Below are positions 1-10,824 of a stretch of DNA of 64,000 nt, one piece after another (the first letter of the stretch is position 1; the number at the start of each line of letters is the position of its first letter). Location of the stretch: assembly GCA_963920575.1 (NCBI GenBank), contig OY986967.1, positions 28,225,137-28,289,136 of the forward strand, written 5' to 3'. The DNA comes from Narthecium ossifragum (Eukaryota > Streptophyta > Magnoliopsida > Dioscoreales > Nartheciaceae). The notes under the pieces were generated by a model that searched no databases, had not been told where the DNA came from, and was given only the letters and a program-made list of their open reading frames with translations. A program made the translations under genes and the position numbers.

Positions 1-565
1 TTTTTCTCTCTCCTCCGCACTCTCTCTCTCCCTTGCTCTCCTCCACACACACACTCTCCATCCATCTTTCTCTCTCCTCCACACACTTTATCTCTCCTCC
101 CATCTTTCTCTCTCCTCCACACACACTCTCTCATCCACACACTTTCTCTCTCCTCCGGCCTCTCTCTCTCCTCCACACACACTCTCCTCCATTTTTCTCT
201 CTCCTCCGGTCTCTCTCTCCACTGATCTTTCTCTCTCCTCCACACACACTCTCTCCACCCATCTTTCTCTCTCCTCATCACATAACTAAGGAGGAATCAC
301 ATGATGGGAAAAACACTGCCATTCACCACTGTGAGCTTCCACCACCTATTCCCTTTTCGTGTGACTGGAGAAGAAACTAAAGACGATCTTAAAGAGCAAG
401 CAACGCAAACACAGATATTTACGTGGAAAAACCCCTCTAAAGATGAGGGTAAAAAACCACGGGACCGAAGTCCATTCTTCCACTATAATCTAATAATGGG
501 TTAACAAGCAATTCTCTCTAGACAATACTAAATGATCACAACCAAGATGAGTAGGAGAGACTCTC
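1..565. repeat. CT/CA-rich low-complexity repeat
   Basis: Imperfect tandem runs built from CTCTCTCTCCTCC and CACACACTCTC fill 1-280. The sequence then becomes unique, with the marker string CATCACATAACTAAGGAGG at about 275-295. Open frames here are translations of the simple repeat and show no protein family. I see no gene. Confidence 0.85.
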
Positions 566-765
566 NNNNNNNNNNNNNNNNNNNNNNNNNNNNNNNNNNN
601 NNNNNNNNNNNNNNNNNNNNNNNNNNNNNNNNNNNNNNNNNNNNNNNNNNNNNNNNNNNNNNNNNNNNNNNNNNNNNNNNNNNNNNNNNNNNNNNNNNNN
701 NNNNNNNNNNNNNNNNNNNNNNNNNNNNNNNNNNNNNNNNNNNNNNNNNNNNNNNNNNNNNNNNN
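566..765. other. Assembly gap (200 N)
   Basis: Exactly 200 N bases. A round number and near-identical repeat on both sides suggest a placeholder gap whose true size is unknown. Confidence 0.97.
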
Positions 766-860
766 TTTCTTTCTCCTCCACACACACTCTCTCCACCCAT
801 CTTTCTCTCTTCTCATCACATAACTAAGGAGGAATCACATAACTAAGGAATTCCTTACTT
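766..860. repeat. Second copy of the pre-gap repeat
   Basis: The sequence after the gap repeats the block at about 225-300: TTTCTCTCTC, CTCCACACACACTCTCTCCACCCATC, then CATCACATAACTAAGGAGGAATCACAT. The gap therefore lies inside a tandem duplication. Confidence 0.8.
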
Positions 861-1921
861 AGGCTATGAATTCCCCAGATAAGTAAAAGTAATGAGAGAG
901 GCAGGTGGAGAGAGGGAACCTCGACACTCTTTTTTGTTCTACATGTGAACAACATCTCCTAAATAATAACTAATAACTAAATATTCCTAACTAATAACCA
1001 AGGATTTCTTGAAATTGAGAAGAATTTCTCATATATGCAAGAATAAAATTGACAGATGGCATTAACAAATTCCTTACATAAGTAAGGAATTTTCTCCTTT
1101 CTCTCTCTCATACTTGTGTCAGGTGACATTAAATGATGAGAGAGAGTTGACAAGGGGTAATTTGGTCCCGAATTTATGGGTTTGGCCTGTTTTGAAAAGA
1201 AACACAATGACGTGGCCAGGGGTATTTTGGTCTCAACTTTGTGGATTCGGCCTGCTATGTAAAAAAACACGAAAGTGTCCATCGATTGACAAATCGAAAG
1301 ATAAGTGGATTTAAAAAGAAAATTTTTCCTATCCTGTATTACGATGATATCAACCAAATTCAAGTGCTTAAAAATTGACTTCCTATTTCCACAATCATAT
1401 AGATTTATTCTCAGGGTGGGCCGTGCCATCAGGCCATCCCTTCCTAGCAACCAAACAGTAGCACATCAAACACTAGCCCAAGAAATACAGCCATAGACCG
1501 ATAACCCTGGCATTGGCAGCAGCGACAACAACACAAGAGCAGATGGGAAGCCACACGTGGGGAGGGTTACAACTTAACTGTTCAACGGTAGCTTATCAAA
1601 TCTCGCTTACGTGTGAGTTATCCATGTGGGCTTGGGAATCAAGTACCTCGGGATCTGTTTTGATCGTTTAACCTTGGTATAATCTTGGTGAGGCCGTCCA
1701 CCAATCTCAATGCAGGTCCCCCGACATGCACGCACTTTGAAGTTGTTACAGTCGTCCTTTCTCCTGGCTCAAGTCCTTGTTCTTTTATATTAAGATTTCA
1801 AGCAGTGATCAAGCTTATCTCGGAATCGGTGGTGGTACAATTTTAATCTTCCATCTGGCAAGCCAGACCAAGATCGAAATAATACCAAAATCAATACATT
1901 CAGAATCACTAGATTCACAAA

Positions 1922-1924
<3 letters not shown>
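861..1924. other. Intergenic, no gene recognised
   Basis: AT-rich. Short inverted motifs around AAGGAATTCCTTACTTAGG (about 845-865) recur as TTCCTTAC...GTAAGGAA near 1071-1092. Two related segments, GGGGTAATTTGGTC (1155) and GGGGTATTTTGGTC (1220), look like an old local duplication. ORFs here match no family. At 1400-1450 an ACCAAAC-type motif hints at a decayed DNA transposon, without a second end. Confidence 0.5.
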
Positions 1925-1974
<50 letters not shown>

Positions 1975-1978
1975 TATA
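1925..1978. repeat. (TA)n microsatellite, left of the fold-back element
   Basis: Alternating TA for about 50 bases, with one AA interruption. It ends exactly where the inverted-repeat element begins; a matching TA run lies beyond the other end. Confidence 0.95.
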
Positions 1979-2546
1979 GGCAAATTATCAGTGGCGAACT
2001 GGTTCCTCGACCAGCCAACGGCGGTCCATCCTCCAACCTCGACCATTGCGGCGCTCCAGCCAAGATGAACCACTTCTTGGCTCTCGAGACAAGGATGAGT
2101 CCGACCATCCAGAAGGATCAGGATCGATCTTTGTCTTCTGCGAACACCTTCTCGTCCTCCTCACCTGTTGATGCTGCTGTTTCTATTGCTGCGGAGGTAA
2201 CCCTTTTACCCCTTTTCGGTTCTTGTTGCCATATATCTATTTGTTGTTGTTTTTTTTTTGTTCTTGAGGTTAATTTGTTGCAATTGCTGGGGTATTATAC
2301 GCCATCTTTACTTTCTCTATGGTTATTGGTGATTGAATTTGGGGGTGTTGGAATTAGTTTGATTAAAATGCCCTGTGAGAATTAACTTGCTTGCTATGTA
2401 TATATGTGTGTGTCTTAAGCTTGTTGTCATAGTGGGTCACTGCATTTTCTAAGGGGAAAAGTGAAGACTTTATTTGCATTGTTGATTTTCTAGCGGATGA
2501 GAGTAATTTGGGTAAACAGGATTTATTCCTCTGTATATTGGGGGGC
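1979..2546 (+). repeat. Left arm of the fold-back element
   Basis: Starts with the 27-base terminal inverted repeat, then runs directly into CTCGACCAGCCAACGG, which in the right arm lies about 470 bases further in. The left arm has therefore lost (or the right has gained) that block. Similarity to the right arm stops after the GGGGGGC near 2546. Confidence 0.8.
2065..2196 (+). pseudogene. Exon-like ORF fragment, left arm copy
   Basis: 44 codons from an ATG (starts MNHFLALETRMSPTIQKDQD) to a good donor, GCGGAG|GTAACC. The same exon, with only a few substitutions, lies in the opposite arm (5314-5445, minus). I do not recognise the protein. It could be the first exon of a captured host gene or of an element gene; nothing shows that it is functional. 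Confidence 0.4.
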
Positions 2547-3759
2547 TTGGCAGGAGCTGACTAATGTGACAGCCTTAACCTCATTACTCTTCCATAATGA
2601 GGGCCCCATTCATGGATTTAATCCCGTAAGTATTGGTTGTCTTTTATTGATGTACATATGCTATTTGGAAAGTTGTGAAAAATATGAGCTATAAGTGAAT
2701 TAGCCATTGCAAATGTAACTCTCTATGCTTGTATTTTACTTGTCTCTCCATAACTCTCTACAGCTTCTCAGTATGGAAGACAAAAGGGACCTGCCAGCTT
2801 CTCAGTTAGGAAGACAACAGGGAACTTCGACACCCATAAAGGAAGAACGAGAAGAAAGCAGAAAATTCTGATGGCAAGATGAGCAAGGAATGATGTTTTG
2901 TTCTTAGCTGAGAATGAGGGCTGCTGTATATTAGGAGATAGTTTGCTGTTATTGACAGTGAATGATGTTTTGTAATAGCTGACGAGCAAGGAAAGTTCTG
3001 ATGGCAAAAAAATTCCTCAACAAGGAAATGCAGAATCATTTGATCACCTCATGTAACTTTTCATGATTGAATTGATCATCACTGTTATGCTAGCACTGAG
3101 AACCTGCTGTTATAATACTAGACTCGTGCTATGGCTGGTTCCACAAGTTTCTCAAAAAAGGGAGAGCTCCATAGAGAGTTTGAGGATTTGGGTGCTGTTG
3201 AGCATGAATCTGTAGGATTACTGTCATCTAGGTTTTTTGTAGCCAGATGAATTATACTAGTTGTATTAAATGAGTGAATGTTGTCATCAGGTGTGTATGA
3301 GTTTTGTAATCAAACAGTGTACTCAAACAGTGTTTTGTCATCAGTTTGTCAAACAATGTACTCAAACATCTGTATGAGTTTTGTCATCAGTTTTGGGCTT
3401 CTAATATGTTCAGTTTTGTACTCAAACAGTGTAGTACATGAATGCTTTTTGAGGTGTGCGAGTCTATTTACAAACAATTGTGTTTGGAGTAAATGAATGC
3501 TAACGAGATATGTTGAGGTGAATGTATGTCTTTCTTCCATGTATGTTGTTGTATTCTCATAATATAAGAGGAATTGTACACAAACAGAGAGTGTATAAAG
3601 CACATTGCTAAAAAAAAGAGGATTGTACACATGAACATGAGATATTGAAATTCATACTTAATGTAAAAATCTGTATACAGGGGATATTGAAATCTTAATT
3701 CATTGACATTCAAGCCATACATAAAGTAATGAACACTGATTAAATTACAAATATTACGA

Positions 3760-4955
3760 TCACTGATTCAAGTTTGCTGGATATGTTTCTGTTTCAGGAC
3801 TGTAGCTTTTTGTTGCTGCAGCACTTGTCATTTTGTGTGCTTCAGATGATGCAGATTCTTCTATAGCTCCAGAACTTGTGTACATAACTTCTTCAACTTT
3901 CTCCAATTGAATTTCCTTTATCTTGTTTGGAGGGGATGCTTTATGTCTGTACACCAATTCCTGGATGATTTGTCTTACAACATAAAAGGAACCACCAGTA
4001 TGTCGTCGAGTATGGGAAGATGTAGGGAACCCTCCTGCGTTTAAAGACATGTACCTAATTTGGTCCACATAATCATCAGATAAGAAGATGAAAAAAATTT
4101 GTTCAATCACATCATAATGACTAATATCTACGGTAAGGAATGAAGCAACAAACTTATAGCATGTATGGAAGTATCTATGAACTCCATGAGTGTAAAAAAA
4201 CACCTAATTGACTTTAACATCAAAGAACAGGGAAAAGTGCAACCAATTTCAAAGGTAGAAAGTGATTTGTATCTCAACAACTGCCAAACAACAATTTCTT
4301 AAGGAATTGTTCAGCACTTAGCTAATTCTTGGATCTTGAGGAGTCAAATCCAGTGGTATTGGTGTTTTTTTCCTCGACAATCCATCCAGCTATTAGAGAC
4401 CAAAATACCCACCAAGTGTATCAGAAGAAAAAAAAATGGCATTTCCCAACAAGCTTTCACATATCTCCTTCTGAATCATCTAGTTTCATGATAAGGATTC
4501 CCATATGTAATCTCATCAAAAGATAACAACCATTTTATTGAATTGCAATGAATGCTAGACCTTCCCTCACAGAGGTACCTTTAGTTCATCATCTTAGCCC
4601 CTCAGAGTACAGAAATCAAACAATTCATAAGCAGAAAGTCCTAAGATACCAATGGAAAATGATTGCTATGTAGATAATACCTGTCAACAAAGGCTTCCAA
4701 CATAGCACGTAGGATCTGCTCCTTTTCTTCTTTAAAAGGTTCAGAGGGGGCCGAAGCAGCAACAAACTCGCAACGTTGCTGGACATGTCGATGTAACGCA
4801 AAAGGTATCTTCTCATAACCATTGAATGCAGCGGTCCAAGAATTGCTCAATTGGGGTTAATGCATGGCCCAATTCTCTAATCTTGTTATCCACAAGCAGA
4901 TACCTTATATCCGAAGAAGTGCTATTCCTGCGGACAAGGCTCTACTGAGCATATA
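3760..4955 (-). pseudogene. Captured, decayed host-gene fragment inside the element
   Basis: On the minus strand two exon-like blocks join across a GT-AG intron. The upstream block ends near 4681 (...AMLEAFVDR) and the next begins near 4198 and runs to a stop at 3760-3762 (...SPETETYPANLNQ). Together they give about 190 residues of ordinary protein composition, with motifs such as FLSDDYVDQIRYMSLNAGG. Further upstream, 4860-4945 reads as coding (SSDIRYLLVDNKIRELGH...) but in a different frame and behind a TAG at 4942-4944, so the fragment looks broken by at least one frameshift and one stop. I cannot identify the source gene. Capture of host exons is typical of Pack-type elements; capture here is inference. 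Confidence 0.45.
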
Positions 4956-4959
4956 GTTG

Positions 4960-6003
4960 GCCCCCCAATATACATAGGAATAAATCTTGTTTACCCAAAT
5001 TACTCTCATCCGCTAGAAGATCAACAATGCAAATAAAGTCTTCACTTTTCCCCTTAGAAAATGCAATGACCCACTATGACAACAAGCTTAAGACACACAC
5101 ACACACATATACATAGCAAGCAAGTTAATTCTCACAGGGCATTTTAATCAAACTAATTCCAACACCCCCAAATTCAATCACCAATAACTATAGAGAAAGT
5201 AAAGATGGCGTATAATACCCCAGCAATTGCAACAAATTAACCTCAAGAACGAAAAAAAACCAACAACAAATAGATATATGGCAACAAGAACCGAAAAGGG
5301 GTAAAAGGGTTACCTCCGCAGCAATAGAAACAACAGCATCAATAGGTGAGGAGGACGAGAAGGTGTTCGCAGAAGACAAAGATCGATCCTGATCCTTCTG
5401 GATGGTCGGACTCATCCTTGTCTCGAGAGCCAAGAAGTGGTTCATCTTGGCTGGAGCGCCGCGATGGTCGAGGTTGGAGGATGGACCGCCGTTGGCTGGT
5501 CGAGGAGTAGCTGCGATGGGCGAGGTTGGAGGATGGACCGCTGGAGGCCTGGAGCGCCGTTGGAGCTGGAGACCGAACCGAGTGGTTGGCTGGTCGAGGG
5601 ACCCTAACTTTGATCCAATGCTCACTCAGGATCTAGTTCGGGATGCTTCCTTTGATCCAACGGACGGGGCGGCGCTGGAGGAGGCCCGCTGGAGGAGGGT
5701 GGAGAGAGAGAGGCCGGCGCTGGAGGAGGGTGGAGAGGGAGGGAGGAGGGTTGAGAGAGAGGGGCGGGCGCTGGACCGAGGGTGGAGAGAGAGGGGCCGG
5801 CGCTGGATCGAGGGTGGAGGGGGGACGAGGCGAGGCGGTAGCTCGAGAGAGAGAGGCTCTGAATAGAGAGGGATCGCGGATTCTCCCTCTGAATAGAGAG
5901 GCGCTGGATCGAATATCATATTGACCGTCCGATGGGATCGGACGGTCGAGAACCGGGTTCGTTGTATAAGCCCAACGAACCAGTTCGCCACTGATAATTT
6001 GCC
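4960..6003 (-). repeat. Right arm of the fold-back element
   Basis: Reverse complement of the left arm, plus a GC-rich purine-biased block at 5506-5925 (GGAGAGAGAG/CGGCGCTGGA repeats) and an imperfect hairpin at 5926-5950 (GACCGTCCGAT, GGG, ATCGGACGGTC). Long ORFs on both strands in this block reflect biased composition rather than protein coding. Confidence 0.75.
5314..5445 (-). pseudogene. Exon-like ORF fragment, right arm copy
   Basis: Mirror of the 2065-2196 ORF: the same 44 codons starting MNHFLALETR, with small changes such as PVDAAV to PIDAVV, and the same GCGGAG|GTAACC donor. The upstream frame is open in this copy because of the extra GC-rich block. Product unknown. Confidence 0.4.
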
Positions 6004-6027
6004 TATATATATATATATATATATATC
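6004..6027. repeat. (TA)n microsatellite, right of the fold-back element
   Basis: About 24 bases of alternating TA immediately after the element's right end, matching the TA tract on the left. Confidence 0.95.
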
Positions 6028-6630
6028 ATAAATCAGGTCGTAGAACCAATCAAATAGGGACGCTTAATGTGGTCCAATTCAGATCGATGCGATCCGATAC
6101 AACCCAATACAAAACGGTCAAACAAAAATTTGTGATTCAAGTGCAATGCAGTCAGGACCGAACTAGTCAATTCCACCAACGAATTAGGTGCTATAATCTT
6201 AACAATAGCAAGTGGCCTAACCAGACGACTTAAAACAGTGCAACCGATCCACCAATAGGTGCCCCATCCAAACTCTTCATTCCTAACAAATTCTAACTTC
6301 TTATATCGCTATCCAATCACGCAACGCCATGTCACCCTAGGAAACGACGCTAGGAAAGAATACTCGGAGGGCTTTCCTGTAAATAACCCGAAACCCAGGC
6401 CCAATGCCAAATAAAAACGAAAGGAAACCCGAAACGCCGCCACGCCTGCCTCCTTCCCTCCCGAAATCGAAACCCAAACCCCTTCCAAACCCCTCCCAAA
6501 GATAGCAACCCATATATACCCGTCTTTATACGTAGAGATTGAGGAGGAGAGAGGAGTAGGAGGAGTAGGAGGAGGAGGACGACGACGAACCTAAGAGAGG
6601 AATCGACCGATTCGATCCGGAGCTGGAACC
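6028..6630 (+). promoter_or_regulatory. Upstream region and 5' UTR of the 6631 gene
   Basis: Unique intergenic sequence becoming C-rich toward the gene. CATATATACCC at 6511-6521 is a plausible TATA box about 115 bases before the ATG. A GAGGAGGAGGACGACGACG purine tract follows in the likely 5' UTR. Confidence 0.5.
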
Positions 6631-8600
6631 ATGGGGATGGAGGAGGTGGCCAAGAAACTCTCGCTGTGGGACACCCAGCGGTTCCGCCCCATCCTCACCC
6701 ACGAAGAGCTTGAGCCCATCATGACCGCCGTCGGATTCGTCCCTCTCCCTTTCCCACCCCCAAAAACCGCCGCCGAAGCCGCAGGAGCCGTCCCGTGGCG
6801 CGAGTACGCCTTCCGCGCCTCCGCCGCCCCGCGCCGTACCCATCCCGTCCTCAAGGAGGACGCCTCCCTCGCCGACGCCAGCGAATGGCTCCTGCCGAGG
6901 TTCCCGTTCCCGAGGATCGACGGGCTCCACCTCCTCGTCTACCAAGCCTTCTTCGAGGCCGTGGGGTTCTATATCGGCGACGATCGCGTCGCCGACTACT
7001 TCCACGTCCGGTGAGAGAAACGCCTTCCCTTTTTGCCCTCACTTTTTTACGGATCTGCCCCTGGGATTTCGCTTATTTTCTATGGAGGCCTGCCGTTGAT
7101 TTGACTTTGAGATTAGTGCGACTTGCTGGCATGATGACAGCCGGGTTTGACGCCGATTCGCTTTTATTTCGGGTCTTGTTTGAAGTTTTTGGGATCGTTG
7201 AAACGCCACCCTGATTGGTTGGCATCGACGAACCAGAGTTCCCGGATTTGCCTCGAGATCTGGTGTCACCGTTGATAGTAATTATATGGCCTTCCCGTTT
7301 TGTTTACTTAGCCCCTGGGGTTTTCGTGGGGTTTAGGCTGATTGGTTCTTTGGTAGAACACCAAAGAGAGCGCGTGATGCTTCGTGGAGGTGTGAGTAGT
7401 CTTTTTTGCTAATTTCTGGAAGTCTTGGGGGTCTCTAATTGGGTTTCTCTGTTTATGATTTTGTTGAGAAAATTTATGAATTTGGTATTTATTAGAATGG
7501 ATTGGAGCTTGTCTATATATATATTGTTGTTATTGATTTCTAGGAGAAAATGGGATTTAAGAACAAGAACTGCTGGATTTGTGGGAGTTTGTAATGCCAA
7601 TTGTGCTTGCCTTGTATTAAAATGGAAACTTTTTTGGCCAATTTGGTACGTATGATATCTTTGCCATTACATCTATTATCTCTCAGCTTAACTTTCCATA
7701 ATATTGGTGCAAGCGGTAGGATTCAAAGAATTTCAGACTAGCTAATCCAATTGACATCCCTAGACAACATAAACATGCATTAGGCCTGTGTTCAGAGATA
7801 TGGATTGATACTGTCAACACTTATCATACTCATGCTTCTTCTTGTAAAACTCCAAGCCCTTCAGCTTATTATTAAAGAAGTATTGCTAATGGAATTATTG
7901 TTTTCATATAACTTTTTCCAAGCAGTCATATTTCCATAGTATTCTATAATTCTTATGGCAGTATCACAAGGTTCCCTTATTCTGATTTCACCTATTTAAT
8001 GGTAGTTTTTGTAGTAATACAGAACTATATTTGATTAAATTAAGTTGCTTAAATTTATTTTCGACTTAATTCAATAAACGCTTCCTTGTTGGGAAAAATA
8101 CGAAGCGAAGCGAAAATGTGAATTGAAGCACAAGTTAAAGCTCATGGGTAGATGACATACGCGCTCTTATGGATGATAGCAACTCAATATTAATGCATAT
8201 ATAGTTGCCTATAAAGCTTCTACTAAAGATATCTCTTTTGTATTGCTCCAGGGCCATGCCTCTCAGCCGAGCACTTGATAGAGTTTTTGATAGAGCTTAT
8301 AAATCCATGAGAGGTTCGGAGCTGGACGATGAAGGTATCTTTGTGTATAGAGAAGGCACTCTGGATCGCATCACCAAGATGAACTTCGATCATAACAACA
8401 GCAGCGACAACAACAATGGAAACGATGGTAAGGATAGTAGTAACAAAAATAGAAACAGCTGTGAGAAGGATGACAATGGCACCAACAGCTACAATACAAG
8501 CAATACTAGCAACAAGAACAAGGACAGCAATGCAACCAGCTTAACATACCTAGTTCCGCTGAAAGATCTCCTTCCACAGAGAAGTGCTGTGATGAGATGA
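6631..8600 (+). CDS. Conserved plant protein of unknown function (2 exons)
   Basis: Exons 6631-7010 and 8252-8600 join in frame (CG|G) to 242 residues. The ATG is the first in a GC-rich exon, followed by MGMEEVAKKLSLWDTQRF. The N-terminal 130 residues are compact and proline/alanine-rich and end in a segment like IDGLHLLVYQAFFEAVGFYI. Residues 128-167 include DDEGIFVYREGTLDR. Residues 171-220 form an Asn/Ser/Asp/Lys-rich tract, and the chain ends in TYLVPLKDLLPQR. I recall similar uncharacterised plant proteins with the same N-terminal and VPLKD...LPQR ends, but know of no function. No signal peptide or membrane segment is evident. The Asn-rich tract is probably disordered and may have expanded by AAC/AGC repeat slippage. 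Confidence 0.8.
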
Positions 8601-8803
8601 TATTGTTATAAGGAGCGATAGAGCCAGCAAGTCAGCCATCTCACTATAGTTTTTTTTTCTTTTTCTTCTAGATATGTTGATTGTTTCATTTTTTGGGCTG
8701 GCCTCCTTAATCCTTATGTATCTTTGAGACCTTTGGTCTACAGAGGACATGTGAATGTTATGGGTAAAGATTTGCTTAGATTTGTGTACATGACTCATAC
8801 TCC

Positions 8804-8836
8804 TCAATCGATAGATGTCTACAGTCTATCGATTGA
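8804..8836. other. Perfect 12-bp hairpin downstream of the gene
   Basis: TCAATCGATAGA (8804-8815) and TCTATCGATTGA (8825-8836) are exact reverse complements around a 9-base loop, about 200 bases past the stop codon. It may lie in the 3' UTR; the role is unknown. Confidence 0.75.
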
Positions 8837-8955
8837 TTGATCTACTGATCGAGGAGCATGTGCAGTATACATGGCCTCATGTACCCCAATCGGGTCCGAA
8901 TGCTATTAATTCAGAATCTGTTCTGTTTGGAATGTATCTCCGAGCTTTTTTTTTT

Positions 8956-9757
8956 GGGTTTTTTTGCATAGTAGTACATTCTTTATAGAGAATTTATGAA
9001 AAGCTACCTCCATTATCAGAAATTGCATCCCGATACCTATATTATTTGTATATTTACAACTAACTATCTTCCATCACTTGTCGTGACCAGCCGTCGATGT
9101 CCATTCCTAACACCTGTTTACTTCATGTGAAGGGACGAAAATACCCCATTTCCATCCCGGATCCAACTAAGCCTTTACAAACATCAAGGCCTTTTGATTT
9201 CACCAATGCTAAACTTCTCCGCTAATCTTCTTCACCTCACGGACGACTTCAATGGCAAGCCCTCTTCCTCCTCAATAGCAAGGCCTCTTCCTCCTCAACG
9301 GCAAGGCTTTCACCACCATTAGCAGGCTCTTACGCATCCTCCTTCACCGGCACTCCTCTACTTCACTGGTGAAGATGTCGACGGTCAAGAGGATGGGGCA
9401 TCCAGAGAGATTTCATTGTGGGAGAATAGGGATTGAGGAGGAGCTAGGGCACCGGGATGAGATTAGGGATGCAGAGGGGATTAGAGATCAAGGACATGGT
9501 CGATTAGGTTAGGAGACATATTTGATCCGGGGAATGCAGATCATGATCCAGTAACTAAAGTAGGGGTATTCTCATCCCTTTATGTGCATTAAACGGGCGT
9601 TAATAGACGGACATCAACGGCTAGTCACGGTAAGGGACATAAGGTAGTTAGTTGCAAAAACATGAATAATGTAGGTATCGGAATGTAATTTTTGACAATG
9701 GAGATAGTTTTTCACAAATTCGTTAAAAAAAAGGTACTAATATGCAAAAAAAAGACC
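8956..9757. mobile_element. Long inverted-repeat MITE-like element
   Basis: The left end (TTTTTTTGCATAGTAGTAC..., then a run through 9110) is matched in reverse by 9575-9750 (...GTACTAATATGCAAAAAAA), with dispersed mismatches over about 170 bases. Paired landmarks are GAAATTGCATCCCGATACCTA with TAGGTATCGGAATGTAATTT, and AACTAACTA with TAGTTAGTT. The middle is unique with no ORF of note. T-rich flanks hide any target duplication. Probably a decayed non-autonomous DNA transposon. Confidence 0.75.
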
Positions 9758-10687
9758 TTTTTTATCATTTCTCGTGACGACGACTATAATACAGTATCAT
9801 TAGTTCTCCAAATTGTTCCAGATTTGCAAGTCTGAGTCTAAACTTATCACACAGGTATGATCAAATAAGCAATGTAACAGCGGGCTTGCCTGGATTTTTA
9901 TCCAGGTTCAGACCATCAAGTTTTTACTGTGGACTTTTCATTGAGGTAATACTGATGTTGTCTGATCTTAAAGGTAATTACTAATTATGCATGGAACTTT
10001 ATAAACTTGAAGAATCTTTGTCACAGATTATAACAGTTATTGCAGCTTGAAATAGCTTTAATAATTAATCGATTCTTCATCATTATACTCTGATTGTTCT
10101 GAATAGTTTGCTAGAATCTCAAATAATAGAAAGTTCTATATTCTTTTTCTGGGTTGTCTCAGGTGATCAGCTTTCTTGAGTTCCGCTTGTGAATCTGGGT
10201 GCCATTTGTCCAAGAACACAGAGAAATACCAAACTTGCATCTGGGTCTATATATACATTTCATCTACAGGTTTCTCTCACATCTTTTCCTTTATCTCCTT
10301 TCCCTTTCTTTTTTCCTTTTGTGTTTTTAGCACCTTGCCTTCAATGTTCAGACATTCCCAACTGTTCTGCTGCCTCCCATCCCCATCCAGAGATCCTAAA
10401 GCCACCTTAGACCGTCAACCCCTCCTCCCAACCCTCATCTTCTCCCATACTCCCCCATTGCTTTCCTCAGGACCAGCCTAGAACATTGAGCTCCTCACAT
10501 CCTCCCATATATGAACACATCACCACCTCGATCTGCCCATTTCTTTGTTTCTAGTTATAAACTACCTTTGGAAAAGCAAGGAAAAGAATATCACACACAC
10601 ATATATATATCTTCCCTTCATTCTATTATATATGTAGACCCACTTTGCCACCTTTCCTAATTCGAACTTATAACTCTCCTCACTGGA

Positions 10688-10719
<32 letters not shown>

Positions 10720-10824
10720 GAACGTTCTAACTCCTCTCCCTGATTTCAAGAGCTAGCTTTCGTGTCTTAATTTTTTCCTCTGGCACGAACAGCACCTGCA
10801 TCAGATTCCAGTCTTGGGTTCTCC
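9758..10824. other. Intergenic and upstream region of the HIPP-like gene
   Basis: No gene recognised. 10270-10330 is pyrimidine-rich. A GT/TA microsatellite (TGTGTGTGTATATATA...) at about 10690-10720 lies 105 bases before the ATG and may double as the TATA region. TE-like ends were not found. Confidence 0.5.

Larger units (their letters stand above)
1979..6003. mobile_element. 4.0-kb long-inverted-repeat DNA transposon in a (TA)n tract
   Basis: The outer 27 bases at 1979-2005 (GGCAAATTATCAGTGGCGAA...) are the exact reverse complement of 5977-6003. Further in, 2006-2546 pairs with about 4960-5505 at high identity, making fold-back arms. The right arm carries about 470 extra GC-rich bases (5506-5976) missing from the left arm. 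Both ends abut (TA)n, so a target duplication cannot be resolved. Known from the literature: rice Micron elements and some Mutator-like elements insert in TA microsatellites; assignment to that group is inference. No transposase is visible, so the copy is non-autonomous. The interior and arms carry exon-like pieces that are annotated separately. Confidence 0.85.

Noticed and set aside
977..1450. 157-codon minus-strand ORF
   Set aside because: No recognisable motif, no splice partners, and it spans repeat-like sequence.
5402..5991. Overlapping long ORFs on both strands in the right arm of the 4-kb element
   Set aside because: GC-rich, purine-biased repeat (GAG/CGG) leaves several frames open; the translations are Arg/Gly or Pro/Ser runs with no domain.
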